Shown here one piece after another: positions 14,539 to 23,017 of a stretch of 64,000 bases of DNA. The DNA comes from Soonwooa sp032078105 (GTDB lineage: Bacteria > Bacteroidota > Bacteroidia > Flavobacteriales > Weeksellaceae): NCBI GenBank assembly GCA_046269235.1, contig JBJZOS010000003.1, forward strand, positions 310,001 through 374,000, given 5' to 3'. The notes beneath the pieces were generated by a model. That model was not told where the DNA came from and did no database searches. It saw only the letters and a program-made list of their open reading frames with translations. The position numbers and the translations under genes are program-made. Numbering within the stretch: position 1 is the stretch's first letter; each line of letters opens with the position of its first letter.

Positions 14539-17153
14539 TATTCTTCGTTATTTTCTTGTTCAGCGTCGTTATCTCCTTCTGGTTCATCAAAAAGGTCTCC
14601 AATAGTTCCACCTTCGTCAAACTCTGCCGAATTGACAGCATTTGCATCGAACTCCTCCTCAACTTCTGGATCTTCAACAGGCTCAGGAATAATGATATTG
14701 ATGTTTTTAACTTTATCTTTTATAAATTGGTTACCCATCGCTTTGATACCTTTAACAGTGATAAATTCGTCAAGATTGATGCTTTCTGCTTCTTTTTCTT
14801 TTCCAGTTTTATCTTTAGCAAAATTGATCTCCGCAATGCAGCCATCGTTAGTTCCAACAAATTCTATAAAAGATTTTGGATGTTCTGACGGCATAAAGGT
14901 TTGGACATTTGGCGTATTTTCGAACAAGAAACGCTTGATGAAATAAATTGCTTTTTCTCCGTCAAAATAAATACAAGTCACGGCTTGCTCTGGTTTCCAT
15001 TTTTCTAAAATTAAATACTCATCGTCAAAACGATTACTCAAATCAAATGACACCAATTTGGCTTCCCCTTGTGTGTTAATCGTCAAGATTCTGTCATCAC
15101 CTTTAAAACTTCCTAGTAAAGTCCCGCGTCCATCAGCATTAAGGCGGCGTACACTTTCATCAAACCAAATTTTTCTCGGTGCCAAAGTCGACACACCTTC
15201 CTCTTTTAGATCAACTTTTTTAACCGCATATTTCGTCACCAAATTTCCGCGAGAATCACGACCTTTAATCGCTAATTCAGAAAAATCGACTTCTATTCTA
15301 TTCTTACGGATACGAGCATTCGGTTTTAATAATACTGAAACAACTTCTGCTTCACCATTAGGATTTGCCGAAAAATAAAGCACTTCCGAACCTTTTTTAT
15401 CCGAAGCTAATTTATAATCATGAGCTCTAATAACGCCTGTCACCGCAAAACGCTTCATATAATACGGACCTTCCTTACCTTCACGATATATCATGTTGTA
15501 AACGGTGCGCTTATCATTCTTCTTCCAAATACCGACATGCAAAATATTCTTACCTACAAAAGTTTTGCTTTCAACTTTAGTGACTTGCATACCGCCATCT
15601 TTTCGGAAAGTGATAATATCATCAATATCAGAACAATCGAAAACATATTCGTCTTTCTTAAGCGAAGTTCCGATAAAGCCTTCTTCCCGATTGACATAGA
15701 ATTTTTCGTTGGCTACAGCAACTTTCGTCGCATCAATGGTATCAAAAACTCTTAGTTCTGTACGACGTTCTTTGGTCTTGCCAAATTTCTTTTGGATGTT
15801 TAAAAAATAGTCAATCGCATAGGTCACCAAATTTGCAAGATGATGTTTAACTTGTTCAATTTTACCTTCTAAGGCAGCAATATTTTCCAAAGCTTTATCT
15901 TGGTCATAACGCGAAATCCTCATGAATGGCAACTCGGTCAATCGGATAATATCCTCGGTTGTCACCGCTCGCATCAATTCCTTAGTAAAAGGTTTTAGGG
16001 CTTTATCAATTGCGGCGTACACTTCTTCTTTGGAAGTTCGGTTTTTAATTTCTTGGTAAATTTCGTTTTCGATGAAGATTTTTTCCAAAGACGCGAAATG
16101 CCATTTTTCTTCCAACTCTCCCAATTCGATTTCAAGTTCGAGTTTTAAAAGAGAAACGGTATGATCGGTATTACGTCTAAGAATTTCTGAAACCGACAAA
16201 AACATCGGCTTATCACCAACAATAACGCAGGCATTCGGCGAGATAGCGACTTCACAATCCGTGAAAGCATATAGTGCATCAATCATCTTATCCGGCGAAA
16301 CATCGTTGGTTAAATGAATGATAATCTCTACTTTGTCAGACGTATTGTCTTCAATTTTTTTAATTTTGATCTTACCTCTTTCGTTGGCTTTGATGATGCT
16401 ATCAATAAGGTCGCCTGTATTTTTAGAAAAAGGAAGTTCTGTTATGCAAAGTGTATTTTTATCTTTTTGAATGATTCTTGCTCTAGCACGAAGCTTCCCG
16501 CCACGATGTCCATCATTATAATTGCTAACATCGAGCATCCCACCCGTTAAAAAGTCCGGAAAAATATCGAACTTTTTACCTTTAAGATGTGCTATAGAAG
16601 CATTGATTAATTCATTAAAATTATGGGGCATAATCTTCGTCGAAAGACCAACGCCAATACCTTCTGCACCTTGTGCCAGCAACATGGGAAACTTAACGGG
16701 AAGATCGACCGGTTCGTTATTACGTCCGTCATAAGATTTTACCCAATCTGTTGTTTTAGGATTAAAAACAACTTCTAGCGCAAAGGGTGTCAAACGTGCT
16801 TCGATATAACGCGCCGCCGCTGCAGAATCTCCTGTAAAGATATTTCCCCAGTTACCTTGCGTATCGATCAATAACTCCTTTTGCCCAATCTGCACCATTG
16901 CATCTGTAATCGACGCATCACCGTGCGGGTGGTATTTCATCGTGTTACCAACGATATTTGCGACCTTATTGTAACGTCCATCTTCTAACTCTCGCATCGA
17001 GTGTAGAATACGTCTTTGTACCGGCTTGAAACCATCAAAAACTGATGGAATCGCACGATCCAAAATTACATAAGATGCATAATCTAAAAACCAATCTTTA
17101 TATAAGCCTGAAACTTTTTTCAGGCTTTCTTCTTGATAATTATTCTCTTCCAT
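14538..17153 (-). CDS. parC: DNA topoisomerase IV subunit A
   Basis: An 871-residue type IIA topoisomerase A subunit, which breaks and rejoins DNA to decatenate daughter chromosomes. The catalytic tyrosine is Y116 in AARYIEAR. The quinolone region reads HPHGDASITDAM, with Ala80 at the place of E. coli GyrA Ser83 and Asp84 at the place of Asp87. The C-terminal half has the beta-pinwheel repeats (for example 525-560, 640-660) but no canonical GyrA box (QRRGGRG), and the tail is strongly acidic. That, plus linkage to parE, favours ParC over GyrA. Its start overlaps the stop of the upstream small gene by one base, indicating translational coupling. Confidence 0.93.
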   Translation of the reverse strand: MEENNYQEESLKKVSGLYKDWFLDYASYVILDRAIPSVFDGFKPVQRRILHSMRELEDGRYNKVANIVGNTMKYHPHGDASITDAMVQIGQKELLIDTQGNWGNIFTGDSAAAARYIEARLTPFALEVVFNPKTTDWVKSYDGRNNEPVDLPVKFPMLLAQGAEGIGVGLSTKIMPHNFNELINASIAHLKGKKFDIFPDFLTGGMLDVSNYNDGHRGGKLRARARIIQKDKNTLCITELPFSKNTGDLIDSIIKANERGKIKIKKIEDNTSDKVEIIIHLTNDVSPDKMIDALYAFTDCEVAISPNACVIVGDKPMFLSVSEILRRNTDHTVSLLKLELEIELGELEEKWHFASLEKIFIENEIYQEIKNRTSKEEVYAAIDKALKPFTKELMRAVTTEDIIRLTELPFMRISRYDQDKALENIAALEGKIEQVKHHLANLVTYAIDYFLNIQKKFGKTKERRTELRVFDTIDATKVAVANEKFYVNREEGFIGTSLKKDEYVFDCSDIDDIITFRKDGGMQVTKVESKTFVGKNILHVGIWKKNDKRTVYNMIYREGKEGPYYMKRFAVTGVIRAHDYKLASDKKGSEVLYFSANPNGEAEVVSVLLKPNARIRKNRIEVDFSELAIKGRDSRGNLVTKYAVKKVDLKEEGVSTLAPRKIWFDESVRRLNADGRGTLLGSFKGDDRILTINTQGEAKLVSFDLSNRFDDEYLILEKWKPEQAVTCIYFDGEKAIYFIKRFLFENTPNVQTFMPSEHPKSFIEFVGTNDGCIAEINFAKDKTGKEKEAESINLDEFITVKGIKAMGNQFIKDKVKNINIIIPEPVEDPEVEEEFDANAVNSAEFDEGGTIGDLFDEPEGDNDAEQENNEE

Positions 17154-17647
17154 TATACTGTTTCGGCAACCAATTGGTTTTCTTCTTTATTAGTTTTTAA
17201 AACCTTTCGTAATGATAGTTTTAAGTCTTTAACTTCTTTATTATTTAAATAAGAAATATCGTATTTTAGATATAAATGATGGTTCTTTTTACTATGTATT
17301 GTTATGAGAAGTTTTTTAATAAAAATCAAATTAATAACTTCAAAATCCTGCACTTTGTACTTCGGAAATTCGTCTTTTTTTTGATTTTTAAAAAAAGGAA
17401 CAATACTGTAATTGTTAATTGTTAAAGTTTCGCCATCGCTATCATATTCAAAAATTTGTTTTCCACGTGTCCAATACAAACTTCCCATTACCACAGGAAT
17501 AATAAGGAAAAGATAACTTTCCCAGCCTAGAAAATCAATTTTATAACGCTCGACAAAAAATGCAGTTACCCCCAAAATAATCCCTACAAGAAGCATATTT
17601 TGGATAAAAGTATAGATCGGAATTTTCCCTTTATTACTTAATCTCAT
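17153..17647 (-). CDS. Small two-helix membrane protein, unknown
   Basis: About 164 residues. Two hydrophobic segments lie near residues 12-30 (FIQNMLLVGIILGVTAFFV) and 42-58 (YLFLIIPVVMGSLYW), followed by a cytoplasmic beta-rich domain of about 100 residues (FEYDSDGETLTINNYSIV, KYKVQDFEVINLIFIKKLLITIH). This resembles a membrane-anchored PH-like fold, but that is a guess. The ATG at 17647 is preferred to a TTG three codons upstream. It sits between parE and parC with a one-base overlap into parC, so its expression is tied to topoisomerase IV. I recognise no named family. Confidence 0.75.
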   Translation of the reverse strand: MRLSNKGKIPIYTFIQNMLLVGIILGVTAFFVERYKIDFLGWESYLFLIIPVVMGSLYWTRGKQIFEYDSDGETLTINNYSIVPFFKNQKKDEFPKYKVQDFEVINLIFIKKLLITIHSKKNHHLYLKYDISYLNNKEVKDLKLSLRKVLKTNKEENQLVAETV

Positions 17648-17670
17648 TAAATACAAAGATTTTCTTAAAC

Positions 17671-19530
17671 TTATTTTCGATCAATATCATCATTTTCTAC
17701 AACAAGATTATCTAAAATAAACAACTGTCTTTCGGGCGTATTTTTTCCCATATAAAATTCTAAAAGTTGCTCAATTGTTTGATCTTTGCCCAAAACAACC
17801 GGCTCCAGTCGGATATCTTTTCCGATAAAATGTTTGAACTCGTCAGGCGAAATCTCTCCCAAACCTTTGAATCGTGTGATCTCAGGATTTTTCCCAAGTT
17901 CGTTAAGTGCTTTAACACGTTCTTCTTCTGTATAACAATATCTCGTTTCCTTTTTATTTCTTACCCTAAACAAAGGTGTTTGCAAAATAAATAAATGTCC
18001 ATTTTTGATAACATCTGGGAAGAACTGCAAGAAAAATGTAATCATCAACAATCTAATGTGCATCCCATCGACATCGGCATCGGTTGCGATAATCACATGA
18101 TTATAACGCAAATCTTCCATGCTTTCTTCGATATTAAGAGCAGCTTGCAACAAGTTGAATTCTTCGTTTTCGTACACAATTTTCTTTGTTAAACCATAAG
18201 TATTTAATGGCTTACCTTTTAAAGAAAATACCGCTTGCGTTTCTACATCACGAGATTTTGTAATCGATCCAGAAGCCGAATCTCCCTCGGTAATAAAAAT
18301 CATGGTTTCGGCTTTACGAGCCGCCTTTTGATCATTGTAGTGGTGACGACAATCTCTCAGTTTTTTATTATGGAGCGACACTTTTTTGGCACGCTCTCTG
18401 GCTAATTTTTGAATACCAGAAAGCTCTTTTCTTTCGCGTTCAGAAATTAAAATTTTTCTCTGAATAGCTTCTGCAAATTCTGGATTCTTATGTAGAAAAT
18501 TGTCTAATTTACTTTTTAAAAAGTCAATTACAAAAGTACGAACCGTCGGTCCATTTGGTCCAACATCGTTAGAACCAAGCTTAGTTTTAGTTTGAGATTC
18601 AAAGACAGGTTCTTCAACATTAATAGAGATTGCTGCGATAATCGATTTTCTAATATCTGACGCATCAAAGTTTTTATTAAAAAACTCTCGAATGGTTTTA
18701 ACATAAGCTTCTCGAAAAGCGTTAAGGTGCGTCCCTCCTTGCGTTGTATTTTGTCCATTAACAAACGAAAAATAAGTCTCTGTCTGCGACCTATCGGAAT
18801 GCGTGATGGCAACTTCTATATCATTATCCTGCAAGTGCATAATTGGATAAAGGATTTCGCCTTCCAGCTCCTCATCCAAAAGGTCTTTCAATCCATTTTC
18901 GGAATAAAAGGTTTCGCCGTTGAAAAGAATTTTAAGTCCAGGATTGAGGTAAGCATAATTGCGGAGCATTCTTTCGATATACTCTTTTCTAAATTTAAAA
19001 TTTAAGAAAATATCCGCATCAGGCACAAAGGAAATCTCGGTACCATTTCTGTCCGACGTTTCTTTTTCTTCATGGTTTTCAGTAATAATTCCACGCGAAA
19101 ACTCGGCAACTTTCATCTTACCATCGCGGAAAGATCTTACTTTGAAGTAACCCGACAAGGCATTAACCGCCTTTGTACCAACACCGTTAAGACCAACAGA
19201 CTTTTTAAAAGCTTTGCTATCGTACTTACCTCCGGTATTCATTTTAGAAACAGCGTCAACCACCTTCCCTAACGGAATTCCTCGTCCAAAATCTCGGATC
19301 GAAACCTTGCCTTCATCAACTTTGATTTCGATTCTTTTCCCAGATTTCATACGGAATTCATCGATAGAGTTATCGATAATCTCCTTCAACAAGATATAAA
19401 TACCATCATCCGCCGATGAGCCATCTCCCAACTTCCCAATGTACATCCCAGGACGCAGTCGAATGTGCTCTTGCCAATCGAGGGTTCTGATATTGTCTTC
19501 GGAATAATTAACTGTGTTATTTTCTACCAT
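17671..19530 (-). CDS. parE: DNA topoisomerase IV subunit B
   Basis: A 619-residue GHKL ATPase subunit that powers the DNA transport of topoisomerase IV. Visible motifs are LRPGMYIG near residue 26, the ATP-binding ILLKEIIDNSIDEF (E/N of the GHKL N-box), VSIRDFGRGIP, GLNGVGTKAVNALS, QTKTKLGSND and the TOPRIM domain (ETMIFITEGDSASGSI and DADVDGMHIR with acidic metal ligands). The length fits ParE, without the large insert of Gram-negative GyrB. It leads a minus-strand unit with the small membrane gene, parC and the rhomboid gene. The 104-base gap to cls upstream probably holds its promoter. Confidence 0.94.
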   Translation of the reverse strand: MVENNTVNYSEDNIRTLDWQEHIRLRPGMYIGKLGDGSSADDGIYILLKEIIDNSIDEFRMKSGKRIEIKVDEGKVSIRDFGRGIPLGKVVDAVSKMNTGGKYDSKAFKKSVGLNGVGTKAVNALSGYFKVRSFRDGKMKVAEFSRGIITENHEEKETSDRNGTEISFVPDADIFLNFKFRKEYIERMLRNYAYLNPGLKILFNGETFYSENGLKDLLDEELEGEILYPIMHLQDNDIEVAITHSDRSQTETYFSFVNGQNTTQGGTHLNAFREAYVKTIREFFNKNFDASDIRKSIIAAISINVEEPVFESQTKTKLGSNDVGPNGPTVRTFVIDFLKSKLDNFLHKNPEFAEAIQRKILISERERKELSGIQKLARERAKKVSLHNKKLRDCRHHYNDQKAARKAETMIFITEGDSASGSITKSRDVETQAVFSLKGKPLNTYGLTKKIVYENEEFNLLQAALNIEESMEDLRYNHVIIATDADVDGMHIRLLMITFFLQFFPDVIKNGHLFILQTPLFRVRNKKETRYCYTEEERVKALNELGKNPEITRFKGLGEISPDEFKHFIGKDIRLEPVVLGKDQTIEQLLEFYMGKNTPERQLFILDNLVVENDDIDRK

Positions 19531-19634
19531 ATTATAAGCTCTCGCGTCACTTTTAGTCTTAATTTTTAAAAAATTTTGACACTCTTTACAAAAATAAAGA
19601 TTAAGTTTTAGAATTGAAAATTATTGTTAAAAAA

Positions 19635-21098
19635 TCATAATAATGGTGAGAACAATCGTGCCAAATGTTCGAAGAAAGATTTTAGTTTTGGTCGCGCTTT
19701 CCAATCTTTTAAAAAGATCTCTTTAGACTGTTTTAAATCTTCAAAATAACTAGCAGCCAATTTTTCTGTAATCATCTTATCATACACCATGGTGTTAACT
19801 TCGAAATTGAGTTCTTGACTTCTCACATCCATATTTGCTGTCCCAACAATTGATAAATCATCGTCAACAACAATCGTTTTTGCATGTACAAAACCTTTTT
19901 CGTAAAAATATATTTTGACGCCAGACTCCAATAATTCTTCATAATAAGAATAGGCAGCCGCATTAACAATCATCGAATCTCCCTTTGCAGGCACCAGCAA
20001 TCTGACATCAACACCAGAAAGAGAAACTTGTTTGATAGCCTGTAACACCGACTCTACAGGAATAAAATATGGTGTGGTAATAAAAACCCTTTTGGTTGCA
20101 GAATAAATTACAGAAACTGTGGACATCATAATCGCTGGTTTGGTGTCTGGTCCACTCGCTGCAACTTGGATAATTTGATCCCCATCAAAATCCGAATAAT
20201 TAAAATAAGAGGCATCAATTTCGGGAACTTTTTTAGTAGAAAACAACCAGTTACTCAAGAATAAAAACTGATAATAAAACGCACCTGTTCCTTTAATATA
20301 AAGATGCGTATCGCGCCAAAACAACTTATCAGGTTTATCATTAACATATTTTTGCGAAACATTGATGCCGCCTGAGAAAACCTCGCGTCCGTCAACAATA
20401 ATTATCTTACGGTGATCGCGATAATTAACACGATTAGCGAACAATCGGAACGTAATTTTGTTAACAGGATAAAGCTCGACACCTGCAGCTTTTAATTCAT
20501 TTTTAAGAGATTTTGACAACTTACCACTTCCAAGATCATCGTAAAGCATTCTTACAACGACATTCTTTTTAGCTTTTTCGATTAAAATATTACTAAGTTC
20601 TCGTCCAATATAATCGTCTTCAAAAATGTAATATTCTAAATGAATGTGATGTTTTGCAGATTTTAAAACTTCAAAAACTTTAGGAAATTTTTCTTCACCA
20701 TTGATTAATAATTCTACAGTATTGCTGTCTGTAAGCGGAGATTGCGTCGCATTGAACAAAAACGAAAAAGTCGAAAAATACTTTTGCAATTCCTTCTGAT
20801 GCGATTCTAAAACTTTATGATGAGAGCTTTTGATAAACTTTTTAATATCGTCATAAATCTTCTCATTGCGTTCCACTTTAAAATCATAAAACTTATTCTT
20901 GCGATAATTAACACCAAAGAAAAAGTAAATTAAAATCCCAATAATGGGCAAAAAAATGATCAATAAAAGATAAGCTAAGGTTTTACTCGTGGTTTTGGTA
21001 TCGGTAATAATCTTTGCAGAAAGCAAGATAATACCTGCGAAATAAAGAGTTTCGAGAATTAATATTAAAATATGATGTTGTTCTAGAAATTCTTTCAT
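19635..21098 (-). CDS. cls: Cardiolipin synthase
   Basis: A 487-residue phospholipase D superfamily enzyme that condenses two phosphatidylglycerols into cardiolipin at the inner membrane. Two N-terminal transmembrane helices (about 10-30 and 41-62) form the usual PLD-nuclease anchor. The two HKD catalytic motifs are present: HRKIIIVDGREVFSGGINV and HAKTIVVDDDLSIVGTANMD. Length and layout match bacterial ClsA-type enzymes. It is probably its own transcript; parE follows after 104 bases. Confidence 0.94.
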   Translation of the reverse strand: MKEFLEQHHILILILETLYFAGIILLSAKIITDTKTTSKTLAYLLLIIFLPIIGILIYFFFGVNYRKNKFYDFKVERNEKIYDDIKKFIKSSHHKVLESHQKELQKYFSTFSFLFNATQSPLTDSNTVELLINGEEKFPKVFEVLKSAKHHIHLEYYIFEDDYIGRELSNILIEKAKKNVVVRMLYDDLGSGKLSKSLKNELKAAGVELYPVNKITFRLFANRVNYRDHRKIIIVDGREVFSGGINVSQKYVNDKPDKLFWRDTHLYIKGTGAFYYQFLFLSNWLFSTKKVPEIDASYFNYSDFDGDQIIQVAASGPDTKPAIMMSTVSVIYSATKRVFITTPYFIPVESVLQAIKQVSLSGVDVRLLVPAKGDSMIVNAAAYSYYEELLESGVKIYFYEKGFVHAKTIVVDDDLSIVGTANMDVRSQELNFEVNTMVYDKMITEKLAASYFEDLKQSKEIFLKDWKARPKLKSFFEHLARLFSPLL

Positions 21099-21322
21099 AG
21101 CCGAGATTTGAAATTAAAAGTAAGAAAATTAAGTTTAGAAATATAAAAAGATGACTACAAAATTATTTATAAATACTTCAAAATAAGATATCAATATTTA
21201 AAAATATTAATAATTGTATCTTTTAATTCATTTAAAAAATTTTATCAAAAACTCCCAATCTTAAAATATCATTAAAATTTTATTATTAGCATTTTTTTAA
21301 CACTTTGTGAAGTAATTTTGCA

Positions 21323-21709
21323 ATGAGAGAAATGAAAACTTTTTTTGTGTACATATTAACAGCTTTGCTGCTACTTTTCTGTGTAGAAAGCAAATCTTAC
21401 AAAGTTGATGCTGCCAATTTTGCGCAGACATCGCATACACATACGTCAAAAACTCAGCATCTCAACAAAAGCTTAGACAAGTCAGCGAAACGTAATCCAT
21501 CGACAGATAACTTCTCTATTGTAGATACCGAAACGGATTTTAATTCAGAGTTAGATATTGATAATCTGATTGTTTTCGCTAATATTCTTGGGATTTCAAG
21601 TCTTCTTGCTTTATTTTTCAAATCGATTCTTAAGAAAGAAATCTTTTCACAAGATTTCGATTTTTATCATGTTAAAACATTTATTCTTATTCAGTCTTTA
21701 AGAATATAG
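21323..21709 (+). CDS. Small exported protein before the RND operon
   Basis: A 128-residue protein with an N-terminal hydrophobic segment (FFVYILTALLLLFCVES), a polar middle containing HTHTSKTQH, and a second hydrophobic stretch near residues 82-102 (NLIVFANILGISSLLALFF). It lies 128 bases upstream of the efflux adaptor gene on the same strand. TAATTTTG at 21313-21320 is a good -7 box, but it ends only two bases before the first ATG (21323). The transcript may therefore be leaderless, or translation may begin at the ATG at 21332 (MKTFFVY). The His-rich segment could bind metal; this is speculation. No family recognised. Confidence 0.6.
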   Translation: MREMKTFFVYILTALLLLFCVESKSYKVDAANFAQTSHTHTSKTQHLNKSLDKSAKRNPSTDNFSIVDTETDFNSELDIDNLIVFANILGISSLLALFFKSILKKEIFSQDFDFYHVKTFILIQSLRI

Positions 21710-21837
21710 AATTTCATTTTATGATTATTTATTTTTAAATAAATTTTCAATATTGTTATTAAATTATCATTTAAAAAATAATAATTTAATCCTTCGATTA
21801 GACCAAACTTTTTTACCCACAATTTTAATATCAAGTT

Positions 21838-22920
21838 ATGAAGAGAGTCGCATCATGCGTTGCTCTAAGCGCTATTTTGTTGTTAGCAAGTTGCAACAGC
21901 AAAAAAGAAGAGAAAGAAGAAACTGTAATCTACCCGACAACTACGCCTGTTAAGATGGATACAGTGGTTACTAAAGAATTTGTATCTCAAATCCGCTCCG
22001 AAAAAAACATCGAAATACGAGCGCAAGAGAAAGGTTTTTTACAAAATATCTACGTGGACGAAGGCCAATATGTCCATGCCGGACAGACCTTGTTCCGTAT
22101 TATGCCTCAAATCTACGAAGCTGACGTTATGAAGGCCAAGGCCGAAGTTGCACAAGCCCAAATCGAGTTACAAAACTCCAGCACACTAGCTAATAACAAC
22201 GTCGTTTCTCCAAACGAAAAAAGAATGGCAAAAGCTAAGCTAGACGCTGCAAATGCTGAACTTAGACTGGCCCAAACACATCTATCATTCACGACGATTA
22301 AAGCTCCTTTTTCTGGAATTATCAATAGACTTCCTCTTAAATTGGGAAGCTTAGTAGACGAAGGCGATTTGTTGACAAGTCTGTCTGATAATGGTGGAAT
22401 CTACGCCTATTTTAATGTGTCAGAACCTGAATATCTTAACTATCAAATGCATTCTGGCGAGCGTGGTAATAGCATCGTATCGCTAATAATGGCAAATGGT
22501 CAAAGCTATCCTGACAAAGGAATTATCCAAACAATTGTAGGAGAATTTGACAGTGAAACAGGAAATATAGCTTTCCGTGCAAAATTTCCTAACACAAAAA
22601 GTATTCTGAGAAACGGACAAACAGGAAAAATACAAATGACGATGCCATTACACGATGCCTTAATTATTCCGCAAAAAGCAACCTACGAAATCCAAGATCA
22701 AATCTACGTTTTCGTGGTGGATAAAAACGGAACAGTAAAATCTAGAAATATAAAAGTTGCTTACGAGCTTCCTGATATCTATGTTGTGGCGTCAGGATTG
22801 ACGACTAACGACAAAATCCTTCTAGAAGGTGTACAAAAAGTGAAAGATGACCAAAAAGTAAAAGTGAAATTCGAAAATCCTAAAAAAGTGCTGAGTTCAT
22901 TAAAACTTCAAGCTAACTAA
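21838..22920 (+). CDS. RND efflux periplasmic adaptor lipoprotein
   Basis: A 360-residue membrane-fusion protein of the AcrA/MexA type. The signal ends in a lipobox, LLLASC with C19 lipidated. Then come the lipoyl/barrel-sandwich half-motifs (VDEGQYVHAGQTLFRI near 82-97 and LSFTTIKAPFSGIINRL near 150-167), a helical hairpin between them, and the beta-barrel and membrane-proximal domains. It would bridge the inner-membrane pump and the outer-membrane channel encoded downstream. The ATG at 21838 follows an AT-rich leader; the pump gene starts 97 bases after its stop, close enough for one transcript. Confidence 0.93.
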   Translation: MKRVASCVALSAILLLASCNSKKEEKEETVIYPTTTPVKMDTVVTKEFVSQIRSEKNIEIRAQEKGFLQNIYVDEGQYVHAGQTLFRIMPQIYEADVMKAKAEVAQAQIELQNSSTLANNNVVSPNEKRMAKAKLDAANAELRLAQTHLSFTTIKAPFSGIINRLPLKLGSLVDEGDLLTSLSDNGGIYAYFNVSEPEYLNYQMHSGERGNSIVSLIMANGQSYPDKGIIQTIVGEFDSETGNIAFRAKFPNTKSILRNGQTGKIQMTMPLHDALIIPQKATYEIQDQIYVFVVDKNGTVKSRNIKVAYELPDIYVVASGLTTNDKILLEGVQKVKDDQKVKVKFENPKKVLSSLKLQAN

Positions 22921-23017
22921 AAGAGAGTTACGAAGGAACGATTTAACAAAAAAATGGGATGAAGCCCTATTAAAGTGAAAAGTTCTATCGAATTTCAAAT
23001 CTAAATTTCTATTTAAA

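Noticed and set aside
14538..19530. gyrA and gyrB
   Set aside because: The subunits are adjacent, the B subunit is short and the A subunit lacks a canonical GyrA box; topoisomerase IV fits better.
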